Of a stretch of 64,000 bases of DNA, positions 1 through 13,309 are shown piece by piece (position 1 is the first letter of the stretch; the number at the start of each line of letters is the position of its first letter). Source of the stretch: Aeromicrobium chenweiae (lineage in GTDB: Bacteria > Actinomycetota > Actinomycetes > Propionibacteriales > Nocardioidaceae); NCBI RefSeq assembly GCF_003065605.1, contig NZ_CP026952.1:806001-870000 (forward strand), read 5' to 3'. The position numbers and the translations under genes are program-made. The notes under the pieces were generated by a model, which made no database searches, was not told the origin of the DNA, and saw only the letters and a program-made list of their open reading frames with translations.

Positions 1-94
1 GCCGGTGGAGGGACGTTCAGGTGCCCGCGGACCGGCGAGACGTACGTCGAGCGCGGCGACGGCCTCGAGCCGGCGGCGGGATGAGGGGCGAGGG

Positions 95-1147
95 ATGCTC
101 AAGCCGGCCCGACGGCGGCGACGCCGTCATCGTCTCCTGCGCCGGGCCCTGCTGGGCCTCGCGATCTGTCTCCTGACCCCGGTGCTGCTGTCCCTCGTGG
201 TCGCGCTGTACCTGCAGCACCAGCTCGCCGGTCAGATCGAGCGCATCGACGGCGTGTTCGGCGGGAACCACGACCGTCCGGCCAAGACCGTGGTGGCGAC
301 CCGTGCGGTCAACATCCTGCTGCTCGGCACCGACCGTCGCTCCGACGAGCCGACGACGGGCACCGCCGCGACGGCGGCGTCCTGGGTGGCCGGAGCGCAG
401 CGCTCCGACGCGATCATGGTCCTGCACATCGACGGCGACCGCCGCGGCGCGTCGGTCATCTCGATCCCGAGGGACTCATGGGTCACGATCCCGGGGCACG
501 GTCCCGGCAAGATCAACGCCGCGTTCTCGTACGGGGGACCGTCGCTCGCGGTGCGGACGATCGAGAACGTCACGGGCATCCGCATCGACCACCTGGCCGT
601 CGTGGACCGGAACGGCTTCCGAGAGCTCACCGACTCCCTCGGCGGCGTGACGCTGGACGTCCCCGAGACCGTGCACGACAGCTACCGGGACGTCACCTGG
701 ACCGCAGGACGCCACACCATGAGCGGCGACGAGGCACTCGACTACGTGGGGCAGCGGGCCGGACTCCCCGGGGGCGACTTCGACCGGATCCACCGCCAGC
801 AGCACTTCCTGCGCACCGTGCTCGACGAGACCCTGACCCAGGAGCTCGTCAAGGAGCCGCGGCACGCGTACCGGGTCCTCGACATCCTGACCAAGAACCT
901 GTCGGTCGACAGCGACTGGTCGGTCGGCCAGATGCGCGGCCTCCTCGTCTCGCTGCGACACCTGCGCTCGGCGGGCATCGGCTACCTGACCGTCCCGGTC
1001 GCCGGTACCGGGATGGAGGGCTCGCAGAGCGTCGTCCACCTGGACCGCGCCGGCAACGAGGAGCTGTGGAACGCGGTGCGGGACGACACGGTGTCGGACT
1101 GGCTGGCCACGAACCCGGCCAGCGAGACACCGGCCGCGGTCGGCTGA
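95..1147 (+). CDS. LCP (LytR-CpsA-Psr) family cell-wall glycopolymer ligase
   Basis: LCP proteins sit in the membrane with an extracellular catalytic domain and move lipid-linked glycopolymers (teichoic acid, arabinogalactan, capsule) onto peptidoglycan. The 350-residue product has a poly-Arg cytoplasmic tail, one membrane segment at about residues 17-40, then an LCP domain carrying VNILLLGTDRRS, RSDAIMVLHID and SIPRDSWVTIPG, which hold the conserved Arg and Asp residues that bind the polyprenyl phosphate. I chose the ATG at 95 because GAGGGGCGAGGG lies directly before it; the frame is open further upstream to base 5, so a longer start cannot be excluded. It converges on the glycosyltransferase gene with a 4-base gap. 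The family is certain; the polymer moved is unknown. Confidence 0.9.
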   Translation: MLKPARRRRRRHRLLRRALLGLAICLLTPVLLSLVVALYLQHQLAGQIERIDGVFGGNHDRPAKTVVATRAVNILLLGTDRRSDEPTTGTAATAASWVAGAQRSDAIMVLHIDGDRRGASVISIPRDSWVTIPGHGPGKINAAFSYGGPSLAVRTIENVTGIRIDHLAVVDRNGFRELTDSLGGVTLDVPETVHDSYRDVTWTAGRHTMSGDEALDYVGQRAGLPGGDFDRIHRQQHFLRTVLDETLTQELVKEPRHAYRVLDILTKNLSVDSDWSVGQMRGLLVSLRHLRSAGIGYLTVPVAGTGMEGSQSVVHLDRAGNEELWNAVRDDTVSDWLATNPASETPAAVG

Positions 1148-1151
1148 GCGA

Positions 1152-2021
1152 TCAGGCGCGGGACGACTCGTCGCGCTGCCACGTCGTGAAGTCCCCCGAG
1201 CGGATCAGTCGACGGGCACGGAGGCGGGCGAGCACGGTCACCGCGAGGAAGACGCCGATGCGCGGCAGGAGGGACGGCCGTCCGCGCGCCATGTCGATCA
1301 GTGTCGACAGGCTGGTCGCGGAGTCCTCGCGGCGGACGCCGGCGTCCCGCGCCTGGGCGTTCCCGGTGGCCACGCGGACGCGCCGGCGCAGGAGGTCAGC
1401 CGTGGTGCGCGGCGGCCACACGGTCACCGTCGCGTCGTCGACGACCCGCCGCTCTTCGTCGGTGAACGCGTCGGAGGCCGCGAGGTCGTCGCTCATCACG
1501 ACCGGCAGGGCACTCACGCGTTCCTGGGCGTCACGGCTCAGCGCGAACGCCCCGCGCCCGAAGAGCCCGCTCGCGACCTGGGGGAGCTGCTCCCAGACGT
1601 CGTAGTACCACCGCACGACGAGGCTGCAGCCGTCGCGAGGGACGACCCGTCGCGGGGCGACGGCCAGCACGCCGGGCTGCCGCAGCGCGTCCAGCAGCCG
1701 CGCCACGTCGGCACCGGACAGCGCGACGTCCGCGTCGACGTGCACCCGGGGGAACACGTCGGTCGCGGCGTTGCCGGCGCGGACCGCGGCGCTCTTGGAC
1801 GCCTCCTCGATCTCGATGACCCGCACCGGCGGCCCGAACCCGCGGGCGACGTCGGCGGTGCGGTCGGTGCAGCCGTTGCAGACCACGACGACGTCGAAGG
1901 GCCCGCTGCCGTCGAGCAGCGCGCCGAGGCTCCGGGCGATGCCGCGTTCCTCGTCGTGGGCCGGCACCACGACGCTCGCGACGAACCCCGGAACGTCGTC
2001 GGAGGCCGGTGCGCTGCTCAC
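1152..2021 (-). CDS. Family 2 glycosyltransferase
   Basis: The 289-residue protein starts with a GT-A fold signature: ASVVVPAHDEE, then VVVVCNGCTDRTADVA, then VDADVALS with the metal-binding DxD, as in GT2 enzymes that use nucleotide-diphosphate sugars. A hydrophobic stretch near the C-terminus (about residues 253-267, GVFLAVTVLARL) may contact the membrane. GTG is the start; it is divergent from mfd with about 60 bases between them and convergent with the LCP gene, which hints at a shared cell-envelope role. Donor and acceptor cannot be read from sequence. Confidence 0.8.
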   Translation of the reverse strand: MSSAPASDDVPGFVASVVVPAHDEERGIARSLGALLDGSGPFDVVVVCNGCTDRTADVARGFGPPVRVIEIEEASKSAAVRAGNAATDVFPRVHVDADVALSGADVARLLDALRQPGVLAVAPRRVVPRDGCSLVVRWYYDVWEQLPQVASGLFGRGAFALSRDAQERVSALPVVMSDDLAASDAFTDEERRVVDDATVTVWPPRTTADLLRRRVRVATGNAQARDAGVRREDSATSLSTLIDMARGRPSLLPRIGVFLAVTVLARLRARRLIRSGDFTTWQRDESSRA

Positions 2022-2065
2022 CGCTTCATCGTGGCACGCCCGGTCGCCGGGTTGCCGTGGAACGG

Positions 2066-2071
2066 TAGATT
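2066..2071 (+). promoter_or_regulatory. -10 hexamer of a probably leaderless mfd promoter
   Basis: TAGATT lies 9 bases before the mfd ATG, so transcription would begin at or within 2-3 bases of the start codon. No Shine-Dalgarno is seen between the two. Inferred from position only. Confidence 0.4.
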
Positions 2072-2080
2072 GGGCTGGTC

Positions 2081-5601
<3,521 letters not shown>

Positions 5602-5605
<4 letters not shown>

Positions 5606-5683
5606 CCCCTCCGCGCTGGCCCTGACGTTTCTACCGACACGCCGTCGGCGTGTTCGTCAAAACGTCAGGCCCAGCGGGGTCAG
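5602..5683. terminator. Long nested palindrome spanning both stop codons of a convergent pair
   Basis: The inner stem ACACGCC/GGCGTGT (5637-5653) sits inside CCTGACGTTT/AAACGTCAGG (5621-5669), which sits inside CTGACCCC/GGGGTCAG arms. The outer arms include the mfd stop and the acyltransferase stop on the other strand. It should act as a bidirectional terminator. A structurally related element occurs at 38597-38710. Confidence 0.75.
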
Positions 5684-6240
5684 GCCTCTTCGCGGAGGCG
5701 GGGCGGCGTCGCGTTCCGGGGCCGGATGCCGTGCTTGTCCTTGTAGAACTCGCGGACGATGTCCATGTCGGCACGCACGTCGTCGGAGGCGTGGAACGTG
5801 GGCCCGAAGCCCATCGTCCGGGTCGGCGGGTCGAAGAACGCCAGCGTGACGGGCAGCCCGGTCTCGCGGGACAGGCGCAGGAAGCCGGACTTCCAGAACT
5901 CGGCCTTCGACCGCGTGCCCTCCGCGGCGAGGATCAGGCGGAACGGCTCACCGGACCCGGCCTCGTCGACGAGCTCGCGGACGACCGTCCCGGGGTTCTC
6001 CCGGTCCAGCGGCACGCCGCCGAACGCCCTGATCACCCAGCCGAGGGGGCCCTTGAAGAGCTGCTTCTTGACCAGGACCCGCGGATGCGCGCCGTCGTGC
6101 CACATCACCAGGAGCATCGTGACGAAGTCCCAGTTGGACGTGTGCGGAGCGCCGACGAGGATGCCGCTCTGCGGCACCTCACCGACCATGCGATAGCGCA
6201 TGAGACGAACAATTCCGCGGCTCAGCCGCTGCCGGATCAT
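5680..6240 (-). CDS. Lysophospholipid acyltransferase-family protein
   Basis: The 186-residue product carries the acyltransferase HX4D motif as HTSNWD, followed by GGVPLDREN and the substrate-loop EGTRSK, the PlsC-type blocks I-III. Such enzymes transfer an acyl chain to a lysophospholipid or another hydroxyl acceptor at the membrane. The frame is open on to 6543 but that extension would overlap the divergent permease gene and its promoter, so the ATG at 6240 is preferred. The protein is shorter than typical PlsC (about 240), like the small COG3176-type or phosphate acyltransferase-domain proteins. The acceptor is not predictable. Confidence 0.8.
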   Translation of the reverse strand: MIRQRLSRGIVRLMRYRMVGEVPQSGILVGAPHTSNWDFVTMLLVMWHDGAHPRVLVKKQLFKGPLGWVIRAFGGVPLDRENPGTVVRELVDEAGSGEPFRLILAAEGTRSKAEFWKSGFLRLSRETGLPVTLAFFDPPTRTMGFGPTFHASDDVRADMDIVREFYKDKHGIRPRNATPPRLREEA

Positions 6241-6302
6241 GGCGCCGATCCTACTGATCGGGCCGGTGTGACGAGGCTCGCTCCCCAGGCCCGTTCGTAC
6301 AG

Positions 6303-6330
6303 TTGCGGAACACAACCGCCCGTCTAGCAT
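6303..6330 (+). promoter_or_regulatory. Promoter of the amino acid permease
   Basis: TTGCGG (6303-6308), a 16-base spacer and TAGCAT (6325-6330) resemble a sigma-70-type promoter. The -10 is only 7 bases before the ATG, so the transcript would be leaderless. Confidence 0.45.
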
Positions 6331-6337
6331 CGTCCCC

Positions 6338-7849
6338 ATGCCACTTCGGGGATCGCTCAAGCAGCTCGTGCGCACCAAGAACGTCGACGACGTCATCCAC
6401 CAGAACGACGAGGATCCCTCCGGCGACGACGAGGGCGCGAGCCTCAGTCGTCGGCTGACGGTCTGGGACCTCATGGGCTTCGGCATCGGCATCGTGATCG
6501 GCACCGGGATCTTCACCCTGACCGGCACGGCTGCCAAGGACAACGCCGGGCCCGCGGTGATGGTCTCGTTCCTGATCGCCGGTGTCGTGGCGATGCTCGC
6601 GGCGCTCTGTTACGCCGAGCTCGCCGCCGCTGTCCCGACGGCCGGCAGCTCGTACACCTACGCGTACACGACGATCGGCGAGATCTTCGCCTGGATCATC
6701 GCGTGGGACCTGATCCTGGAGTTCGCCCTCGGTGCCGCGGTCGTGGCCCGCGGCTGGTCGGGCTACCTGCAGGGCGTGTTCGACCTGCCGAAGGCGTTCT
6801 TCGGCGAGGAGGACAGCGTCATCAACCTCGGCGCGGTGTTCATCGTCATCGTGCTGGGCGTCGTCGCCGCGATGGGCATCCGTGAGTCCAAGCTCGTGAC
6901 CAACTCCCTGGTCGTCATCAAGGTCTCGATCTGCCTGTTCATCATCGGCGTCGGGCTGTTCTACGTCGACATGGACAACCAGAAGCCGTACATCCCGCCG
7001 AGCGAGAAGGCCGAGTCGGCCAGCGGGCTCAAGCAGCCGCTGTGGCAGTGGATCACGGGCGTCGACCAGACCGCGTACGGCGTGACCGGCGTGCTGGTCG
7101 CCGCCGCGGTCGTCTTCTTCGCCTACTCCGGGTTCGAGGCCGTGGCCAACCTCGGCGAGGAGACCAAGAACCCTGCCAAGGACATGCCGCGCGGTCTCAT
7201 CGGCACCCTCATCATCTGCACCGTGCTGTACGTCGCGGTGTGCTTCGTGCTGACCGGGATGGTCAAGTACACCAAGCTCAGCACCGGTGAGCCGCTCGCG
7301 GACGCGTTCGACCAGTCCGGGCTCGGCTGGGCCGGCATCATCATCGGCACGGCCGCCGTCGCCGGCCTCACCTCGGTGATCCTCGTCGACATCGTCGCGA
7401 TGGGCCGCATCGGCTTCGCGCTGTGCCGCGACGGTCTGCTGCCGCCGGCCATCGGCAAGATCCACCCGAAGTACCAGACGCCCGTGGTCATCACGGTGGG
7501 CACGACCGTCGCGGTCGCGATCCTCGGCGCGTTCGTGCCGCTCAGCGTGCTGGCCGAGATGGTGTCGATCGGCACGCTGTTCGCGTTCCTCGTCGTGTCG
7601 GTGGCCGTGGTGGTGCTCCGCCGCACCAAGCCGCGGATGAAGCGGCCCTTCCGCACCCCGCAGGTGCCGCTGCTGCCGGTCGTCTCGGGCGTCCTGTGCA
7701 TCGCCCTCATGACCAACCTGGCCGTGGAGACCTGGTTGCGGTTCCTGGTCTGGCTCGCACTGGGCCTGGTCGTCTACCTCGCGTACGGGCGCCACCACTC
7801 GCGGCTGCACGCGCCGGTCGCCGTCGAGCAGGACACCGCCTCCCGGTGA
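6338..7849 (+). CDS. APC-family cationic amino acid permease
   Basis: A 503-residue integral membrane protein with about 12 hydrophobic segments. The first membrane helix has the APC signature DLMGFGIGIVIGTGIF, followed by the AELAAAVPTAGSSYTYAY segment and, after helix 5, ESKLVTNSLVVIKVS; the array matches the CAT branch (cationic amino acid transporters, YfnA/RocE-like). It carries out proton-coupled amino acid uptake. It is divergent from the acyltransferase gene and probably read from a leaderless promoter. The substrate is inferred at family level only. Confidence 0.87.
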   Translation: MPLRGSLKQLVRTKNVDDVIHQNDEDPSGDDEGASLSRRLTVWDLMGFGIGIVIGTGIFTLTGTAAKDNAGPAVMVSFLIAGVVAMLAALCYAELAAAVPTAGSSYTYAYTTIGEIFAWIIAWDLILEFALGAAVVARGWSGYLQGVFDLPKAFFGEEDSVINLGAVFIVIVLGVVAAMGIRESKLVTNSLVVIKVSICLFIIGVGLFYVDMDNQKPYIPPSEKAESASGLKQPLWQWITGVDQTAYGVTGVLVAAAVVFFAYSGFEAVANLGEETKNPAKDMPRGLIGTLIICTVLYVAVCFVLTGMVKYTKLSTGEPLADAFDQSGLGWAGIIIGTAAVAGLTSVILVDIVAMGRIGFALCRDGLLPPAIGKIHPKYQTPVVITVGTTVAVAILGAFVPLSVLAEMVSIGTLFAFLVVSVAVVVLRRTKPRMKRPFRTPQVPLLPVVSGVLCIALMTNLAVETWLRFLVWLALGLVVYLAYGRHHSRLHAPVAVEQDTASR

Positions 7850-7862
7850 ATGGGCCCGTGGG

Positions 7863-7868
7863 TAACCT
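7863..7868 (+). promoter_or_regulatory. -10 hexamer before the SurA-N-like lipoprotein
   Basis: TAACCT lies 6 bases before the ATG at 7875, a leaderless arrangement. It also argues against the in-frame GTG at 7869, which would fall upstream of the expected transcript start. Confidence 0.35.
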
Positions 7869-7874
7869 GTGACC

Positions 7875-8528
7875 ATGCTCACCCGTGCACGCGCCGTCGT
7901 CCTCGCCGTCGCCGGCCTCTCGCTGGCTGCCTGCGGCACCGTCCACCCCGGTTCAGCCGCGGTCGTCGACGGCACGACGATCTCCATGAAGTCCCTTGAC
8001 GAGACCGCCCAGGCGTACTGCGTGCTCTCGCTGAACGCGGCGCAGCAGCAGGGCGGCGCGCCGGCGGCCATCAGCAACACCGACCTCCGCCGACAGGCCG
8101 TCGTGGGCCTCGTGTCGTCCGTCGTCGCGGAGGACCTCGCCAAGAAGGAGGACCTCCAGGTCCGCCCGAGTGCCTGGAAGGTCGGCAGCACCGTGCGCGC
8201 CCAGCTCGCGAAGGCGTTCCCGAAGGGCGACGTCGACCAGATCGCCAAGGCCCTCGAGGACGACCAGAAGGTCTCGGTCATCGCGATCGCGCTCGCCGCC
8301 AAGCGGACCGGTCAGGCGCCGACGCAGGCCAACCAGCAGCAGCTGCTCCAGATCGGCCGTGACGAGATCACCAAGGCCTTCGCCTCGGAGGACGTGAAGT
8401 TCGCCCCCCGGTTCGGGCTCAGCCCGTCGGGCAAGGTCCGCGCGGACACCGGATCCATCTCCGTCGCCCCGGTGGACCTCGAGGCCACGCCGGCCGAGGA
8501 GCTGCCGGACACGCAGCGCTGCGCCTGA
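7875..8528 (+). CDS. Lipoprotein with SurA-N-like domain
   Basis: The 217-residue product has a lipoprotein signal peptide with lipobox LAAC and the lipidated Cys at residue 20. Directly after it, HPGSAAVVDGTTISMKSLDE resembles the N-terminal domain of SurA/PrsA-type parvulin chaperones, but no PPIase domain follows; the rest is helical. It is probably a surface-anchored folding or binding protein. An alternative GTG start exists two codons upstream (7869). Its stop overlaps the mazG start (TGATG), so the two are translationally coupled; I know of no functional reason for that link. Confidence 0.75.
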   Translation: MLTRARAVVLAVAGLSLAACGTVHPGSAAVVDGTTISMKSLDETAQAYCVLSLNAAQQQGGAPAAISNTDLRRQAVVGLVSSVVAEDLAKKEDLQVRPSAWKVGSTVRAQLAKAFPKGDVDQIAKALEDDQKVSVIAIALAAKRTGQAPTQANQQQLLQIGRDEITKAFASEDVKFAPRFGLSPSGKVRADTGSISVAPVDLEATPAEELPDTQRCA

Positions 8529-9406
8529 TGCAGGTCCTCGTCCTCAGCCCGCGCGTCGCGCCGGGCATCCTGACCCTGGCCGCCTGGGACGCCCTGCGGG
8601 AGGCGAGCGTCGTGAAGGCGGCCGAGGACGGCCCGCACGTGCGGGCGATCATCGCGTCCGGCATCGCGGTGGAGATCACGGCCGAGAGGCCCGACGTGGC
8701 CGCCGGCGCGGTGTGGATCGCGCCCGTGGGCGACGCGGCCTGGGCGCGCTCGGTCGCGGACGACCTGATGGCGGGCTCCTCGTCCTCGGCCGAGGAGGTC
8801 GAGGTGCTGTTCGGCTCGTACGACCTGCCGGGCTCAGCCCTGCTGGACGTCGTGGAGGTCATCGACCGGCTGACCCGCGAGTGTCCCTGGACGAGCCAGC
8901 AGACCCACGCCAGCCTCAGCCACTACCTGCTGGAGGAGGCCCACGAGACCCTCGAGGCCCTCGACAGCGGGGACGGTGACCACCTGCGCGAGGAGCTCGG
9001 CGACCTCCTGATGCAGATCGTCCTCCACGCCCGGATCGCGGCGAAGGAGTCCGCGGACGAGGGCGGCGGCTGGGACATCGACGACGTCGCTGCGGGCCTC
9101 GCGGCGAAGCTGATCTACCGCAACCCACACGTGTTCGGCGACGGCACGGCCAGCACGGCCGAGGAGGTCGATGCCGCCTGGCAGCGGCTCAAGGCGGCCG
9201 AGAAGCAGCGGTCGTCCCCGCTCGAGGGCGTCCCCGCGACCCTGCCCGCGCTGTCGTACGCGAGCAAGGTGATCGGCCGGCTCGGCGACGTCGACGTGTC
9301 GGGCGACGACCTCGGGTCACGGCTCCTCGCGCTCGTGGCGGAGGCCCGTGCGCAGCACGTGGACGCCGAGGAGACGCTGCGACAGGCCGTGCGTCGGCTG
9401 CTCTAG
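8528..9406 (+). CDS. mazG: Nucleoside triphosphate pyrophosphohydrolase MazG
   Basis: MazG hydrolyses (d)NTPs, notably oxidised ones, to NMP and PPi. Of the 292 residues, about 107-230 form the MazG fold with RECPWTSQQTHASL and the metal-binding helices LLEEAHETLEAL and LREELGDLLMQI (EExxE and ExxD). The first 100 residues are an extra N-terminal region of the sort seen in mycobacterial MazG. Only one complete MazG domain is present, not the double domain of E. coli. It is coupled to the upstream lipoprotein gene by TGATG. Confidence 0.92.
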   Translation: MQVLVLSPRVAPGILTLAAWDALREASVVKAAEDGPHVRAIIASGIAVEITAERPDVAAGAVWIAPVGDAAWARSVADDLMAGSSSSAEEVEVLFGSYDLPGSALLDVVEVIDRLTRECPWTSQQTHASLSHYLLEEAHETLEALDSGDGDHLREELGDLLMQIVLHARIAAKESADEGGGWDIDDVAAGLAAKLIYRNPHVFGDGTASTAEEVDAAWQRLKAAEKQRSSPLEGVPATLPALSYASKVIGRLGDVDVSGDDLGSRLLALVAEARAQHVDAEETLRQAVRRLL

Positions 9407-10819
<1,413 letters not shown>

Positions 10820-10822
10820 CCC

Positions 10823-11395
10823 ATGGCAGCACGTTCACCTCGCGGCCCGGGGCGGCCTCCTCGTGGGGGCGCACCCACGGGGAAGCCGTCCGGGCAGCGG
10901 GGTGGACGCCAGACCCCGCTGTCGCGGACGGGATCGCGCCCGGTCATCTCGACCGTCTCGGTCCCGCACCTGACCACCCGGGCGATCGTGCTGATGGCGG
11001 TGGTCCTGCTGCTGCTCGCGTCCTACACGTCCACGCTGCACGCGTGGTGGCAGCAGCGCGCCGAGATCCAGACGACGAAGGCCCAGATCGCCTCGACCCG
11101 TCAGGACATCGCGGACCTCAAGGACCAGAAGCAGCGCTGGAACGACCCGGCGTACGTCAAGCAGCAGGCCAAGGAACGCTTCGGCTGGGTCTCGCCCGGC
11201 GAGGTGGGCTACCGCGTCCTCGGCAGTGACGGCAAGGTGCAGGGCGCGGACGTCCCGACCCTCGACGCACCGCCGCAGGCGCAGCAGCCGAAGTGGTACG
11301 ACAAGCTGTGGGGGAGCGTCAAGGAGTCCGGCAAGGAGCCGAGACCCCGCCCCACCACGACCCCCGACCCGGACAAGGTGCTGAAGGACCAGTGA
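10823..11395 (+). CDS. FtsB/DivIC-like septum formation initiator
   Basis: This 190-residue bitopic protein has a Pro/Arg/Gly-rich cytoplasmic tail (1-50), a membrane helix near residues 52-70 and a coiled coil (QTTKAQIASTRQDIADLKDQ), then the conserved NDPAYVKQQAKERFGWVSPGE block of the DivIC/FtsB family. These proteins bridge FtsL/FtsQ and the septal synthase in the divisome. The basic tail and the Pro/Lys-rich C-terminus are longer than in E. coli FtsB, as usual for actinobacteria. It lies between eno and DUF501 and overlaps the latter by 4 bases (GTGA). Confidence 0.88.
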   Translation: MAARSPRGPGRPPRGGAPTGKPSGQRGGRQTPLSRTGSRPVISTVSVPHLTTRAIVLMAVVLLLLASYTSTLHAWWQQRAEIQTTKAQIASTRQDIADLKDQKQRWNDPAYVKQQAKERFGWVSPGEVGYRVLGSDGKVQGADVPTLDAPPQAQQPKWYDKLWGSVKESGKEPRPRPTTTPDPDKVLKDQ

Positions 11396-11907
11396 ACGTC
11401 GCCCAGACCGACCTCGATGCGGTCGCCGAACAGCTCGGCCGCCCCCCGCGGGGCATCCTCGAGATCATGTCGCGCTGCCCCTCAGGGCACCCGAACGTCG
11501 TCAAGACCGAGCCGCGTCTGGACGACGGCACGCCGTTCCCGACGATGTTCTACCTCACGTGCCCCCGGCTGGCCGGGGAGATCGGCACGCTCGAGGCGTC
11601 GGGGCTCATGCGCGAGATGACCCAGCGCATCGCCGACGATCCCGAGCTGGCGGCCCACTACACGCGCGCCCACGAGGCGTACCTCGCCGAGCGGGAGGCC
11701 CTGGGCCACGTGCCGGAGATCGCCGGCATCTCGGCCGGCGGCATGCCGACCCGGGTCAAGTGCCTGCACGTCCTCGTGGCCCACTCGCTGGCCAAGGGGC
11801 CCGGCGTCAACCCGCTGGGCGACGAGACGATCGAGCTGCTCGGCGCGTGGTGGGAGGGCACCCCATGCGCGGCCGACTGGGTCGAGCCGGAACCCGCCGA
11901 CGACTGA
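11392..11907 (+). CDS. DUF501 family protein
   Basis: The GTG at 11392 overlaps the preceding stop, giving 171 residues. The sequence SRCPSGHPNVVKTEPRLDDGTPFPTMFYLTCP, cited here by its start SRCPSGHP and end YLTCP, plus GMPTRVKCLHVLVAHSLA, is the DUF501 pattern with conserved Cys and His residues that could bind metal. DUF501 is an actinobacterial family of unknown function almost always found beside enolase, FtsB and Ppx, as here. No function is assigned. Confidence 0.85.
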   Translation: MNVAQTDLDAVAEQLGRPPRGILEIMSRCPSGHPNVVKTEPRLDDGTPFPTMFYLTCPRLAGEIGTLEASGLMREMTQRIADDPELAAHYTRAHEAYLAEREALGHVPEIAGISAGGMPTRVKCLHVLVAHSLAKGPGVNPLGDETIELLGAWWEGTPCAADWVEPEPADD

Positions 11908-11956
11908 GCTGCGCGGGCGATGTCCGCCCGGGTCAGGGTGGGCCATTCGGAAGACC

Positions 11957-12055
11957 GTGACCCCCGTCCCGTCCACCGAGGAGGTCCCGTTCGACGAGCG
12001 CACGATGATCGACGACGTCGATGAGTCGGCGCGGGAGCCAGCGGCGTCCGCGTGA
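11957..12055 (+). CDS. Possible 32-residue small protein
   Basis: A GTG 5 bases after CGGAAG opens a 32-codon frame of acidic character, with almost every third codon position G or C as in true genes here. It lies in the 178-base gap between DUF501 and ppx. It resembles nothing I recognise. It may be a real small protein or a chance open frame. Confidence 0.2.
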   Translation: MTPVPSTEEVPFDERTMIDDVDESAREPAASA

Positions 12056-12072
12056 CCGTGGGGGCGGACCGC

Positions 12073-12078
12073 TACCCT
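12073..12078 (+). promoter_or_regulatory. -10 hexamer of the ppx promoter
   Basis: TACCCT lies 7 bases before the ppx ATG with no ribosome site between them, so a leaderless transcript is likely. Confidence 0.4.
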
Positions 12079-12085
12079 CTGGGGC

Positions 12086-13006
12086 ATGCCTGAGCGTGCG
12101 CGTGTAGCTGCGATCGACTGCGGCACCAACTCCATCCGCCTCCTCGTCAGCGACATCGAGGGGAGCACCAAGACCGACCTCCTCCGCGAGATGCGGGTCG
12201 TCCGGCTGGGGCAGGGGGTCGACCGCACGGGCCATCTCGCCGAGGACGCGATCGCCCGCACCCTGCAGGCCACCCGCGAGTACGCCGAGCTCATCGCGAT
12301 GTTCGGGGTCAACGACATCCGGTTCTGTGCGACCTCCGCGATGCGCGACGCCGACAACGGTGTCGAGCTCGAGGACGCCGTGGAGGGCATCCTGGGCGTG
12401 CGCCCCGTCGTTCTCGCAGGGATCGACGAGGCTCGGGCGTCGTTCCTGGGCGCGACCCGCGACCTCGAGCAGGTACGCACCCTCGTCGTCGACATCGGAG
12501 GTGGTTCGACCGAGCTCGTGGTCGGCACCGCGGACGAGATCGAGTGGTCGGTGTCGCTCGACGTCGGCTCCGTACGCCTCACCGAGCGGTTCCTGGCCGG
12601 CGATCCCGCGCGGGTCAACGAGGTGGCCGACTGCATGACCTACCTCGACGACGTCATCCGCCCGGTGCTGACCGAGCTCAAGCCCGTCGGCTCGTTCGTC
12701 GGGGTGGCCGGGACGATCACGACCGTCGCGGCACACTCGCTGGGCCTGCCGTCGTACGACTCCGACACGATCCACGGCGCGAAGCTGGCCCTCGAGGACG
12801 TGCAGGCCGCGTGCCTGTCGCTGGTCGGCATGTCCGTCGCCGACCGACGCGCGCTCCCGTTCATGCACCCGGGCCGTGCGGACGTCATCGGTGGTGGAGC
12901 GCTGATCCTCGACCGGCTGGTCGAGCTGCTGCCGTTGGACACCGACTCCCTGGTCGTCAGCGAGCACGACATCCTCGACGGCATCGCGTGGGACATGGTC
13001 TCCTGA
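12086..13006 (+). CDS. Ppx/GppA-family exopolyphosphatase or pppGpp phosphatase
   Basis: The 306 residues form two ASKHA (actin-like ATPase) halves: AIDCGTNSIRLLV at the N-terminus is the phosphate-1 loop and VVDIGGGSTELV the second phosphate loop, both diagnostic of the family, with a GTITTVAAHSLGL adenosine-like motif further on. Members hydrolyse polyphosphate or pppGpp; this short form without the C-terminal helical domain is like mycobacterial Ppx1. It closes the eno-ftsB-DUF501-ppx block but probably has its own promoter. Confidence 0.92.
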   Translation: MPERARVAAIDCGTNSIRLLVSDIEGSTKTDLLREMRVVRLGQGVDRTGHLAEDAIARTLQATREYAELIAMFGVNDIRFCATSAMRDADNGVELEDAVEGILGVRPVVLAGIDEARASFLGATRDLEQVRTLVVDIGGGSTELVVGTADEIEWSVSLDVGSVRLTERFLAGDPARVNEVADCMTYLDDVIRPVLTELKPVGSFVGVAGTITTVAAHSLGLPSYDSDTIHGAKLALEDVQAACLSLVGMSVADRRALPFMHPGRADVIGGGALILDRLVELLPLDTDSLVVSEHDILDGIAWDMVS

Positions 13007-13021
13007 CCTGTCCCTGAGCGG

Positions 13022-13225
13022 TCAGATCAACCGGCTGCGCACCGCCCAGACCACGGCCTCGATCGGCGTCTTGACGCCGAGCCGGTCGCAGATCAGTCGA
13101 CCGCGTCGGCGCAACGTCCGCTCCGACACCCCGAGCTCGCGGGCGATCGCGTCGGTGGTGTGCCCGCGGCTCAGCAGACGCAGGACGTCGAGGTCCTCGT
13201 CGGACAGATCCGTGACCCGCGCCAT
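13022..13225 (-). CDS. Solo LuxR/GerE-type HTH protein
   Basis: The 67-residue protein is nothing but a DNA-binding domain: LSDEDLDVLRLLSRGHTTDAIARELGVSERTLRRR is the LuxR-type four-helix HTH. It has no receiver or ligand domain, so activity would depend on abundance or partners. GAGGGGGT precedes its ATG. It converges on ppx and is divergent from the first rhamnosidase gene across a 264-base region that holds two rhamnose operators, so co-regulation is possible but unproven. Confidence 0.75.
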   Translation of the reverse strand: MARVTDLSDEDLDVLRLLSRGHTTDAIARELGVSERTLRRRGRLICDRLGVKTPIEAVVWAVRSRLI

Positions 13226-13295
13226 CCCAAGACCCCCTCGGTCACCTGGGAGCGCCTCCCCCGCGAAAAGCGCCGCCGTGTGAACGGCAGGCTAC

Positions 13296-13309
13296 TAAAA
13301 CGTTTCAAC
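13296..13309 (+). promoter_or_regulatory. Predicted rhamnose LacI operator (distal, rhamnosidase)
   Basis: TAAAACGTTTCAAC is the reverse of TTGAAACGTTTTA, the same palindrome with central CG found at four other places near rhamnose genes. It sits 180 bases upstream of the rhamnosidase start and 71 bases upstream of the LuxR-type gene. Confidence 0.6.
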
